DNA from: Marinilabiliaceae bacterium JC017
Lineage (GTDB): Bacteria > Bacteroidota > Bacteroidia > Bacteroidales > Marinilabiliaceae
Length of the DNA stretch: 64,000 bases
Direction of reading: 5' to 3'
Assembly: GCA_004296775.1 (NCBI GenBank)
Contig: RHGE01000015.1
Location: forward strand, 1 to 64,000
Of this stretch, positions 47,801 through 56,858 are shown one piece after another. The first letter of the stretch is position 1. Each line of letters begins with the position of its first letter. The translations under genes were made by a program, and so were the position numbers. Below the pieces are notes generated by a model, which searched no databases, was not told where the DNA came from, and saw nothing but the letters and a program-made list of their open reading frames with translations.

Positions 47801-50800
47801 ATGGAGAAAGATATAGAAACTGAAAAAACAGTTTCAACGCGTAAGTTTAAACCCACATTCTGGGCCCTGAAAAATAAAAATACCGTATATATTCTCACGG
47901 TATTTCTGCTCATCTCCGGGCTCATGGCGTATAAAGGGATGCAGCGGGAGTTGTTTCCTGAAATTGTGGTTCCCTATATATCGGTTGCAACCGTATACCC
48001 GGGTAACAGTCCCCTGGATATTGAGAACCTCATCACCCGGCCCATTGAAAAGGAGTTAAAAGGGCTGGACGGCGTAAAGAAGCAATCATCCGCTTCGTAC
48101 CAGGACATGAGTATTATTATCGTTGAGTTCGAGACAGACGTGCAGGTCAATCAAGCCCTGCAGGATGTAAAAGACCAGGTGGATAAGGCACTCAGTGAGT
48201 TGCCTGATGATCTGGACAATGATCCGGTAGTGGAAGATATTGACTTCTCGGAGTTCCCCATCCTGAATGTGAACCTATCGGGGGACTACAGTGTGTATGA
48301 ACTAAAAAAGTTCGCCGAAGACCTGCAGGATGATTTTGAAACGCTGAGTGAAATACGTGAAGCAGATGTGAGAGGGGTAGATGAGCGGGAGATAAAAATT
48401 CATGTGGATCCCCATAAAATGGAGGCCTATGACCTCTCCTTTTATGATTTGGAGATGGCTGTTGCCAGTGAGAATGTGACCATTGGCGCCGGTGAAATCA
48501 TTGTGGACGGCACCCGTCGTTCCATCCGTACCGAAGCCGATTACCGCAATATGGAGCAGATCCGTAATACCATTGTGAAAGAGGAAGGCGGAAAAGTTGT
48601 CTATCTGAAAGATGTGGCGCGTGTTATTGATGGCTTTGAGGAAAAAAGTACCATCTCACGCCTTAATCACAAAGCGGTGGTTTCGTTATCCATCGTAAAG
48701 AAGGGGGGAGAAAACCTGCTGGATGCCACTGATAAGATATTTGAAATCATCACCAAGAAAAAGGAAGCAAACACACTGCCTAAAGACCTGACCATTACGG
48801 TTACCGACGACCAGTCGGTATCTATCCGCGATCAGATAAGCAACCTGGAGAACAGCATCCTGATGGGAATGATCCTGGTTATGTTGGTGCTTTACCTGTT
48901 CCTGGGATTGCGTAATGCCATCTTCTCCGGTTTGGCCATCCCCATGTCCATGTTCATTTCATTTTTGGTACTGGCGCAACTGGGGTACACCATCAATACC
49001 ATGATCTTGTTTGGCCTGTTGCTGGCCTTGGGTATGCTGGTGGACAATGCCATTGTGGTGATTGAAAATGTTTACCGCCTCATGGAACAGGGCATGAACC
49101 GCATGGAAGCCGTAAAGCACGGAACCAGTGAAATTGCCGGGCCTATTATCTCGTCCACAGCCACCACGCTGGCGGCCTTTTTCCCGCTATTACTCTGGCC
49201 GGGAATAGTAGGCAAATTCATGCGCTATCTCCCGGTAACCCTGATCATCGTGCTCTCCTCGTCACTTTTTGTGGCACTGGTGCTCAACCCGGTGTTTGCG
49301 GCCCGGTACATGAAACTGGAGGACATCAAGAAAAAGAGTAATCAACGCAAGGTCTTTCTTATTACAGGCGCGATGGCTGCTCTGGGGGTAATGTTTTACC
49401 TCGCCGGAAGCATCCTGTGGGGAAATATCTTTGTGTTACCCTTGTTACTCACAACCCTGAATGTATTTGGTCTCAAACCGGCAGCCGTTTGGTTCCAGCA
49501 TACTTTCTTGCCTTACCTGGAAAATAAATATGAACAAACACTGCGAAAAGCATTGGGACGCCACACATCCAAATGGGTCATTATGGGATCCGTGGTGTTT
49601 CTATTCTTTTCAATCGCCTTTTTCCTTTTAAGTAAGCCCAATTTCATCTTCTTCCCTCAGAATGAACCACGCACGGTATATCTCACCCTGGAATTACCCC
49701 TGGGTACCGATATTAACAAAACCGACGAGGTAACCCGCCGGGCGGAAGAGATTCTTTATGGCACCCTGGCACCTTATGAACACATTATAAAATCAGTGGG
49801 TATCAATGTGGGTAACGGCAAAGGAGGCTTCTTTGAAGCAGAACGTTCGCCCAACAAATCACTAACAACGATTACTTTTAAGGATTTCCAGGATCGTGAC
49901 GGCATCAGCACCTCACAGATCATGCGTGAGCTGACGGATAACTTCAATGGTTTTATTGGCGCCAAAGTATTTATTGAGAAGGAAGAAAACGGACCACCGG
50001 TTGGAAAACCTATCAACATTGAAATCTCCGGGGATGACTTTGATAAACTTATTGAAGTGACCGAAGACATTAAACGGGTGATTAATGAAGATCACATTCC
50101 GGGAATTGAAAACCTGGAACTTGATCTCAATACCAATAAACCAGAGATGCAAATTAATATCGATCGCGACAAAGTGCGACGCATGGGGCTCTCTACCCAA
50201 ATGGTGGCCGGAACGCTTCGGAATGCCCTTTACGGTAACAAAGTAGACAAGTATAAGGAGGGCGAAGATGAATATGATATCATGCTCCGCCTGGATGATC
50301 AGTTCCGAAACAACGTGTCATCATTGATGAACCTGAAGATTAAGTTGGACAAAAACGGAAGCAGTTATCAAATACCTATCTCTTCTGTGGCTGATTATAC
50401 TTACAACACCACTTACGAAACCATTAAACGACTGGATAACACCCGCGTTATTACCCTCTATTCAAATGTGGTGGAAGGCTACAATGCCAACCAGATAAAT
50501 GCGCGCATTAAGGATGTATTGGAAAACTATAAAATGCCTTCCGGCTACCGGTATGATATGACCGGGGAACAGGAAAACCAGAAAGAGACCTCTGACTTCC
50601 TATTGAGGGCACTGCTTCTGGCAATCGCTCTCATTGCCATGATCCTGATTACACAGTTTAACTCGGGTGCCAAACCAATGATTATTATCGGTACTGTGGT
50701 GTTGAGTACCATCGGAGTATTCATGGGACTGGGTACCTTCCGGATGGATTTCATCATCCTGATGACCGGGGTGGGTATTGTGTCGCTGGCCGGTATTGTG

Positions 50801-51211
50801 GTGAACAATGGTATTGTGTTGGTCGATTACATTGACATCCTTCGAAACGATGAAAAGAAAAAACGCGGTTTGCCAGAACACGGCCGACTACCACGTGAAG
50901 TGGAAGTAGAGTGCGTGGTTAACGCTGGAAAAACCCGTTTGCGTCCGGTGTTATTAACAGCCATCACCACCGTTTTAGGTCTGATACCCCTGGCCGTAGG
51001 ACTTAACTTCGATTTCTTCGGATTGTTCCAGGAGCTGAATCCGCATATTTATTTTGGGGGTGACAATGCCGACTTCTGGTCGCCCATGGCCTGGACCGTT
51101 ATCTTCGGGCTATCAACCTCCACGGTGCTGACTTTAATTCTGGCACCGGTGATGTATAACCTGGCGGTGCGCATTCGCAACCGGACCATGAAAGAACAAA
51201 CTGTTTCCTGA
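47801..51211 (+). CDS. RND-family efflux permease
   Basis: The 1136-residue protein is of the AcrB/HAE1 type: a first membrane helix (TVYILTVFLLISGLMAY), two large periplasmic loops and two six-helix blocks, with GLLLALGMLVDNAIVVIENVYR carrying the proton-relay aspartate region of helix 4 and VGIVSLAGIVVNNGIVLVDYID in helix 10. It is longer than AcrB (about 1050) because of an extra membrane segment between the halves (about residues 520-570) and a C-terminal insert. It pumps drugs or other amphiphiles with proton force; substrates are unknown. It ends the operon and is followed by a terminator. Confidence 0.93.
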   Translation: MEKDIETEKTVSTRKFKPTFWALKNKNTVYILTVFLLISGLMAYKGMQRELFPEIVVPYISVATVYPGNSPLDIENLITRPIEKELKGLDGVKKQSSASYQDMSIIIVEFETDVQVNQALQDVKDQVDKALSELPDDLDNDPVVEDIDFSEFPILNVNLSGDYSVYELKKFAEDLQDDFETLSEIREADVRGVDEREIKIHVDPHKMEAYDLSFYDLEMAVASENVTIGAGEIIVDGTRRSIRTEADYRNMEQIRNTIVKEEGGKVVYLKDVARVIDGFEEKSTISRLNHKAVVSLSIVKKGGENLLDATDKIFEIITKKKEANTLPKDLTITVTDDQSVSIRDQISNLENSILMGMILVMLVLYLFLGLRNAIFSGLAIPMSMFISFLVLAQLGYTINTMILFGLLLALGMLVDNAIVVIENVYRLMEQGMNRMEAVKHGTSEIAGPIISSTATTLAAFFPLLLWPGIVGKFMRYLPVTLIIVLSSSLFVALVLNPVFAARYMKLEDIKKKSNQRKVFLITGAMAALGVMFYLAGSILWGNIFVLPLLLTTLNVFGLKPAAVWFQHTFLPYLENKYEQTLRKALGRHTSKWVIMGSVVFLFFSIAFFLLSKPNFIFFPQNEPRTVYLTLELPLGTDINKTDEVTRRAEEILYGTLAPYEHIIKSVGINVGNGKGGFFEAERSPNKSLTTITFKDFQDRDGISTSQIMRELTDNFNGFIGAKVFIEKEENGPPVGKPINIEISGDDFDKLIEVTEDIKRVINEDHIPGIENLELDLNTNKPEMQINIDRDKVRRMGLSTQMVAGTLRNALYGNKVDKYKEGEDEYDIMLRLDDQFRNNVSSLMNLKIKLDKNGSSYQIPISSVADYTYNTTYETIKRLDNTRVITLYSNVVEGYNANQINARIKDVLENYKMPSGYRYDMTGEQENQKETSDFLLRALLLAIALIAMILITQFNSGAKPMIIIGTVVLSTIGVFMGLGTFRMDFIILMTGVGIVSLAGIVVNNGIVLVDYIDILRNDEKKKRGLPEHGRLPREVEVECVVNAGKTRLRPVLLTAITTVLGLIPLAVGLNFDFFGLFQELNPHIYFGGDNADFWSPMAWTVIFGLSTSTVLTLILAPVMYNLAVRIRNRTMKEQTVS

Positions 51212-51236
51212 TGATTGAGAACTGATATTTTTTTTG

Positions 51237-51271
51237 AAGCGGCATTCCTATATGGAGTGCCGCTTTTTTTC
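51237..51271 (+). terminator. Terminator of the efflux operon
   Basis: AGCGGCATTCC / GGAGTGCCGCT form an 11-bp stem with one G-T pair, followed by seven Ts. Confidence 0.88.
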
Positions 51272-51305
51272 TGTGCGGAATGAAGGTAATCTGCCAATCG
51301 AAACG

Positions 51306-51551
51306 CTTCCCGCCGCGGAGAATGCTCTCAATCTACCGTCAGATATCTTCCCGCCCCGGGGAATGATCCCAATCTGCTGTCAAATGGCTTCTCGCCGCCA
51401 GGAATGATCCCAATCTACCGTCAGATAGTTTCCCGCCGCCAGGGATGCTCTTAATCTGCCGTCAAATGACTTCTTGCCGCCAGGAATGATCTCAATCTGT
51501 CGTCAAATGAGTTCTCGCCCCGGGGAATGATCCCAATCTGTCAGTCGAATC
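51306..51551 (+). repeat. Tandem array with a 41-bp period
   Basis: Six units start at 51306, 51347, 51388, 51429, 51470 and 51511, each with TTC(C/T)CGCC, GGAATGATC and CAATCTACCGTCA-like words; a partial seventh starts near 51553 and another half unit precedes the array. It is the only array in the window with this period. Confidence 0.88.
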
Positions 51552-51699
51552 GTTTCTCGCCGAGAAGACTAAAAAGGTCCCTGATCAATAACCATGTTTG
51601 ATCTATCATGTTAATCCTGTCGAAAACCTCTCACTAACACCCCCGCCGCTGGCGCGGATTTGCAATCCGTGCCCATTCAAACAGCCAATAGCCCCTGTC

Positions 51700-51984
51700 C
51701 CCCCCGTTCAGCGAAGCGTCTCGCTTCGTTGTAACCACCCGGTCTCCGGCCGAATAATATTTCGAATAATCCATTTCACCTTATTCTTCATACAGTCAAT
51801 TGTTATTTCTGAATTATGTAATTCAACTTATTATAGTGCCGGCCAGAGGCCATGGTAAAAACGACAAAGCGGGACGCTTTGCCGAACACAGGCAAAAGCG
51901 TTTATTTGACTAGCGTTTTTTGCTTCGTTTTTGGGGCAATGCTAAAAATGAAGTAGGGTTTGGGACAACGTCCCAATTAAACTA
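51700..51984 (-). repeat. Repeat R2, inverted full copy
   Basis: It is nearly identical to the reverse complement of 2349-2626, including the AAGCG-type hairpins. A GACAGGATTAACATGAT copy lies just outside at 51600-51621. Confidence 0.85.
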
Positions 51985-52150
51985 TTGAAAAGATACCGCT
52001 GAATCGGGATAATGAAGTATCGCAGCATACAGGCCTGAAAGGCCATTTGTAAAAGCATAGGGTTTTAACCCTATGACTATTACCGTTTTTAAATCCAGCC
52101 CTGAAAGGGTGTTTGTATTATCATGGTGCCATATACTACATACCAGCTCC
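51985..52150 (-). repeat. Repeat R1, inverted truncated copy
   Basis: It corresponds to 2627-2795 read backwards, with CATAGGGTTTTAACCCTATG preserved. Confidence 0.8.
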
Positions 52151-52299
52151 CCCCCGTTCAGCGAAGCGTCTCGCTTCGTTGTAACCACCCGGTCTCCGGC
52201 CGAATATTAATTCGAATTATCTATTTACCCCCGTAACCCACAACCCAGAACAAAAAATAACCCAATAGAAACAGTTCTTTAATAGCTCAAATCATTTTT

Positions 52300-52520
52300 T
52301 TATGAGCATAGCCATGATGATCCGAAGCGCGAGAGCCCGTCAAATAAGCGGGCCGGCGTAGGCGCGACGAAAATGAATGCGAGAATTCCGGCATGTGGGT
52401 TAGCAAAAATTCATCAAGGAGGTGGGGGGAAGCGTTTATTTGACTAGCGTTTTTTGCTTCGTTTTTGGGGCAATGCCAAAAATGAAGTAGGGTTTGGGAC
52501 AACGTCCCAATTAAACTATT
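52300..52520 (-). repeat. Repeat R2 variant with GCGGGCCGGCGTAGGCGCGA block
   Basis: The right end is R2 (GGGACAACGTCCC, TTTTTGCTTCGTTTTTGGGG) and the left end is a GC-rich block that recurs at 55985-56105 and, worn, at 39385-39470. Confidence 0.78.
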
Positions 52521-52634
52521 GAAATGATACCCCGTCAGAAAATCAATAACCATGTTTGATCTATCATGTAAATCTTGTTAATCCTGTCAAAAAATAACAC
52601 TGTCTGAGAATCAATAACAGAAAGCTGTTCCTTC

Positions 52635-52910
52635 TATTGAAATGATACCGCAGAAACGGGAAAATGAAGAGTCACAGCATCCAGGGCTGAAAGGCCATTT
52701 GTAAAAGCATAGGGTTTTAACCCTATGACTATTGCCGTTTTTAAATCCAACCATGAAGGGGTGTTTGTGTTATCCTGGTACCATATAATACATACCAGGC
52801 CTTCAGCCTTCCTTATTACTATTATTGGGAACACAGGGTTGAAACCCTGTGCTGTTACAGGCACTCCTTCAGAGTTTATTCGATTCATTTGCAAGGCAAT
52901 AATAGGGATA
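52635..52910 (-). repeat. Repeat R1, inverted full copy
   Basis: Reverse complement of the R1 units at 2045 and 2887 with both palindromes. A GACAGGATTAACA copy (52560-52588) lies beside it. The remaining 52911-53180 shows no gene. Confidence 0.8.
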
Positions 52911-53180
52911 GGCATAGATTAATGTTTCGGGTAATCACAAAAGAATTACGAACGATTATAGTTGCCAAATCAATTTTTAAAAGAAGTCGCCTTAAAGTTT
53001 ATCGCTTTCTCCTTTGATATCAGCGAGACACGCTATAATTTTACCGGTCGCTTTTTTTTGGATGTTCGATTACTCCATTGAAGATTAGAGACCATGAAAT
53101 GAGCCATGCGCAATTCTTTCATCAAAGAAAACTCCATTTGGCCTGTTTCAGGGAATCATTATAAAACGAATGATATACAC

Positions 53181-54224
53181 ATGAAAAAATTAACTCCTGA
53201 GGAATTCCTCAAGGAAGCTATTCATATACCGGTAATTGATGTGCGATCTCCGGCTGAATTTGAAGAAGGACATATCCCCGGTGCCATTAATATTGCGCTT
53301 TTCAACAACGACGAAAGAGCTGTTGTGGGAACCCTTTATAAGAAAACAGGCAAAGAAGCTGCTGTGTTAAAGGGGTTAGAAATAGTAGGCCCCAAGATGG
53401 CCGATTTTGCCAAGCAGGCTAAGGAAGCCGCCGTACAGGGTAAGCTGCTGGTACACTGCTGGCGGGGTGGTATGCGGTCGGAGTCCATGGCCTGGTTGTT
53501 TGAAAAGGTAGGCATTCAGTGTGCGCTCCTGGAAGGCGGTTACAAAGCCTATCGGAATTACCTGCTGGAGCAGATGGTCATTACCGATAACCTGGTGGTG
53601 ATCGAAGGACATACCGGAGGCGGTAAAACAGAGATTCTTAAACACCTGGCGACCATGAACGAACAGGTGATCGACCTGGAAGGCCTGGCTTGTCACCGCG
53701 GATCAGCCTTTGGTGGTATCGGTCAGGGAACGCAGCCTTCTACCCAGCAATTTCAAAATAACATGCTTCAGCAACTCTTAACCTTTCGAAGAGACCGGCC
53801 CATTTGGGTGGAAGGAGAGAGTAAATCCATCGGCAGGGTCTTTTTGCCGGATCCCTTTTGGCTCTCCATGAACACCGCTACCGTATTGGAAATTGTAGTG
53901 CCGGCAGGTGATCGCATCCAACGGTTGGTAGAGGATTATGCCAGCCTCGATGCAGAATGCATGGAGCAGTCCATATTAAAACTAAAGAAACGGTTGGGAC
54001 AAACACGCATGCAGGAGGTACTGGATTTTTTCAGAAATAAGGATTATGCCAAGGTCGCTGAATTGCTGCTGGTTTATTACGATAAAACCTACCAGTACAG
54101 TACCGATAAATATAAGGGAACCCATGAGTTGATGCAGCTTCCCAGTGGTGATGCCCGTGAAAATGCCGGTATTCTGCTGGATAAACTAAAAAGTCTGGAA
54201 TTACATGCCAACGCATGTGTGTGA
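53181..54224 (+). CDS. selU: tRNA 2-selenouridine synthase
   Basis: SelU (MnmH) replaces the sulfur of 2-thiouridine at the wobble base of certain tRNAs by selenium from selenophosphate. The 347-residue protein has an N-terminal rhodanese domain with active Cys93 in LVHCWRGGMRS and a P-loop ATPase-like domain with GHTGGGKTE (143-151). The start at 53181 (MKKLTPEEFL) gives the family length; a frame from 53106 is open but unlikely. selD, the selenophosphate source, is 370 bases downstream, so the pair covers the pathway. Confidence 0.92.
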   Translation: MKKLTPEEFLKEAIHIPVIDVRSPAEFEEGHIPGAINIALFNNDERAVVGTLYKKTGKEAAVLKGLEIVGPKMADFAKQAKEAAVQGKLLVHCWRGGMRSESMAWLFEKVGIQCALLEGGYKAYRNYLLEQMVITDNLVVIEGHTGGGKTEILKHLATMNEQVIDLEGLACHRGSAFGGIGQGTQPSTQQFQNNMLQQLLTFRRDRPIWVEGESKSIGRVFLPDPFWLSMNTATVLEIVVPAGDRIQRLVEDYASLDAECMEQSILKLKKRLGQTRMQEVLDFFRNKDYAKVAELLLVYYDKTYQYSTDKYKGTHELMQLPSGDARENAGILLDKLKSLELHANACV

Positions 54225-54248
54225 GGGGAGCAGAAGGGGTAGATGAGA

Positions 54249-54560
54249 GAATTTGAGAAGGTGAGAAATTGAAAATTTGAGAATTTGAAGGCCTGAAGTA
54301 ACAACAAGTTGCATGTAGACAGATGATATAACATCTCAGCGTCTTAGCGGTTGTAGATTGAGAAGTTGAAAAATTGAGAATTTGAATCTGGGATGTAAAT
54401 ATAAGTTGTATATAGGCTGATGATAAAAAAAACTCAGCGCCTTTGCGTCTCAGCGGTAAAAAAAGAGAAATTGAAAAGGTGAAAATTTGAGAAATTGAAG
54501 GCCGGAGGTAACAATAAGTTGCATGTAGACTGATGGTATAAAACTCAGTGCCTCTGTGTT
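54249..54560 (+). repeat. Three imperfect direct repeats, about 110 bp each
   Basis: Each copy begins with GAGAA(A/G)TTGAAAA, continues to AAGTTGCATGTAGAC or a variant and ends in CTCAGCG.CTTAGCGG-like sequence. They fill the selU-selD spacer. No gene is seen. Confidence 0.75.
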
Positions 54561-54596
54561 TGCAAATATTAAAAACGAACAATAAAAACATACGAT

Positions 54597-55661
54597 ATGA
54601 CCACAATAAATACGGAAAACCCCACCCCGGAAACTGTTTGTTTGACGCATTATTCACATGGTGCCGGATGCGGGTGTAAGATATCCCCCAAAGTGTTGCG
54701 AAACATCTTGGCACAAACCACCACCGAGATTACCGATCCCCGGTTGCTCGTTGGAAATGGAACCCTGGACGATGCAGCAGTATACAGTATTGATGAGGAG
54801 CGGGTGTTGATTTCAACCACCGATTTTTTCATGCCCATTGTGGATAACCCCATGGATTTCGGAGGCATTGCTTCTGTTAATGCCATCAGTGACATCTATG
54901 CCATGGGCGGACAGCCACTCATGGCCATCGCCATTTTGGTGTGGCCGGTTAATAAATTATCCGAAGAGATTGCCGGACAGGTTATGGAAGGCGCAAAAAG
55001 GGCCTGTGCCCAGGCAGGTATCGCCATCGCCGGCGGTCATAGTATCGATGGCCCGGAACCTATCTTTGGGTTGGCCGTGACCGGGATGGCCACCAAGGCA
55101 CAGATTAAGAAGAATTCATCGGCCTCTGAGGGCAGTGAACTCTACCTGACCAAGCCATTGGGCGTTGGGATTCTTTCCACGGCACAGAAAAAGGGATTGC
55201 TTAAGCCGGAAGATCTGGATGTGGCCCGTAAATCCATGCTGACCCTCAATAAAGTGGGACAGGAACTGGGTAAATTGAAAGGTGTGCAGGCCATGACCGA
55301 CGTTACCGGGTTTGGCTTACTGGGCCATCTCACCGAATTGTGTGAAGGCAGTAATCTGAGTGCTCGTATATCTACCGCAAAAGTGCCACGCATTAACGGG
55401 CTTGAGTATTACATGGAGCATAAAACATTCCCGGGAGGTACTTTCCGTAATTTCGATAGTTATGGGCATAAGATATCGCCACTGACCGATGAGCAGAAAC
55501 ACCTGTTGTGCGATCCGCAAACCAGCGGCGGCCTGTTGGTAGCAGTCGATCCCAAAGAACGCGATGCCTTCCATGCCGTTGTTCGTCAACATGGCCTGGA
55601 GCTGGAATCATTCGGCGTGCTGGAACCACGTGGTGCTTATGCCGTGAATGTGGAAGATTAA
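54597..55661 (+). CDS. selD: Selenide, water dikinase
   Basis: SelD makes selenophosphate from selenide and ATP. The 354-residue protein follows the E. coli enzyme closely: [19 protein letters not shown] with catalytic Cys25 (equivalent of E. coli Cys17) and Lys28, [10 protein letters not shown] and [14 protein letters not shown] in the ATP half, and [12 protein letters not shown] near the end. The active residue is cysteine, not selenocysteine. With selU next to it and no selA or selB in view, the product probably serves tRNA selenation here. Confidence 0.96.
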   Translation: MTTINTENPTPETVCLTHYSHGAGCGCKISPKVLRNILAQTTTEITDPRLLVGNGTLDDAAVYSIDEERVLISTTDFFMPIVDNPMDFGGIASVNAISDIYAMGGQPLMAIAILVWPVNKLSEEIAGQVMEGAKRACAQAGIAIAGGHSIDGPEPIFGLAVTGMATKAQIKKNSSASEGSELYLTKPLGVGILSTAQKKGLLKPEDLDVARKSMLTLNKVGQELGKLKGVQAMTDVTGFGLLGHLTELCEGSNLSARISTAKVPRINGLEYYMEHKTFPGGTFRNFDSYGHKISPLTDEQKHLLCDPQTSGGLLVAVDPKERDAFHAVVRQHGLELESFGVLEPRGAYAVNVED

Positions 55662-55984
55662 GCGACCGTTGAATTTCAATATTCGCAAAACACAATAGTA
55701 AGCAAATAGTCTGTTCAAGCTTGCAATGTCTCCGGAGCAAAGAGTGATTACTTCATCTTTGGGAGCATTTGCAAGTTTTTTTTTCCGCTTGCTGTACCAG
55801 GTAACCCAGAGGTGGTTTCTCGATAAGCCGCTTTAAACCTTTTGATTTCACGCCAAGTCGCTAAGAATCTTAAATCTTTGCAGTACCACCCCGGGAAAAA
55901 TAACGTCTCAAATTAAAACACAGAGACGCTGAGTCACAGAGTTTTTTTAAAAAAGTCAGGATAACACAAATTTCCAAGTTACGA

Positions 55985-56205
55985 GCTAGACCATGATGTT
56001 GCGAAGCAGGGGTGGCCCGCCAAATAAGCGGGCCGGCGTAGGCGCGACGAAGAAGAATGCGGGAATTCCGGCATGTGGGTCGGCAAAAATTCATCAAGGA
56101 GGAGGGCAGAAGCTTTTATTTGGCTAGCGTTTTTTGCTTCGTTTTTGGGGCGATGCCAAAAATGAAGTAGGGTGCGGGACAACGTCCCGATTTAAACAAA
56201 GAGTT
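55985..56205 (-). repeat. Third copy of the GCGGGCCGGCGTAGG-R2 element
   Basis: Same order of blocks as 52300-52520, with changes such as GCGACGAAGAAGAATGC. The rest of 55662-56460 holds no supported gene. Confidence 0.75.
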
Positions 56206-56485
56206 ACTTGTAACACAGAGAACCACAAAGGAATCCTAAAGCTTCGCAGAGGCACAGTAAATCCAGAACATCGAACCCACAACCTGTTGTGTCCTGTAAT
56301 ACAGATAGCTGCAGAGGAAATACAAAGATTTGTGGAGATTCTTAAAAACCTATCCTTGAACCTTGAACTTATAACTCAGGCTTCAGAACAAAAAAAACTA
56401 CCCAATAGAGATTATCTATTTGTGAAGGTTTGTGCCTTTATGCTTGTATACAAAAACACAATAAGATGTTAAAAATCATATTTGG

Positions 56486-56521
56486 CACAACCCGCCTTGT
56501 GCCTTTAATTTGTTATTTTTG
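56486..56521 (+). promoter_or_regulatory. Promoter module, copy 1
   Basis: CACAACCCGCC starts 28 bases before TATTTTTG (56514-56521). The same CACAACCCGCC and spacing occur at 63664-63699, and GTTAAAAATCAT lies upstream in both and in a third place (about 59790). Confidence 0.5.
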
Positions 56522-56540
56522 AGCATGCCAGATTCAAATT

Positions 56541-56657
56541 ATGATAGTCACCATCGAGTTGCTTGGTAGTATTATGTCGTATCTGAAAAATCAGGCAATG
56601 GTATCAGTCACTCTAGGGAGCTTACTTGATGATGATTTTGGTGTTGGGTGCAAATAG
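56541..56657 (+). CDS. Small ORF, 38 codons, DDDFG peptide
   Basis: It begins ATG 20 bases after the promoter module and encodes MIVTIELLGSIM and then a variable part ending GSLLDDDFGVGCK. The peptide at 63719 shares MIVT, LG.IMS and LxDDDFG. I do not know the family; it might be a precursor peptide or leader peptide. It could also start at Met12 (MSYL). Conservation of both ends with a variable middle is the argument that it is translated. Confidence 0.45.
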   Translation: MIVTIELLGSIMSYLKNQAMVSVTLGSLLDDDFGVGCK

Positions 56658-56858
56658 AAATATATTATATCCCAAAAGTGACAAAGATATTAACGAACGG
56701 GCATGTGAGGGATGTTAAACGTGCGCATTTTATCTATATAGTTGGGCTCAATTGAAATAAGAATTGCATATATTAAGATAATTGACAATTTTATTATAAT
56801 GTTTTAAAATAAGAAATAATGTAATATTTTAAACGGCAAGCAAACTAAATATAAAATC

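Noticed and set aside
54031-54714. 227-codon minus-strand ORF
   Set aside because: It spans the end of selU, the direct repeats and the start of selD, so it is a shadow.
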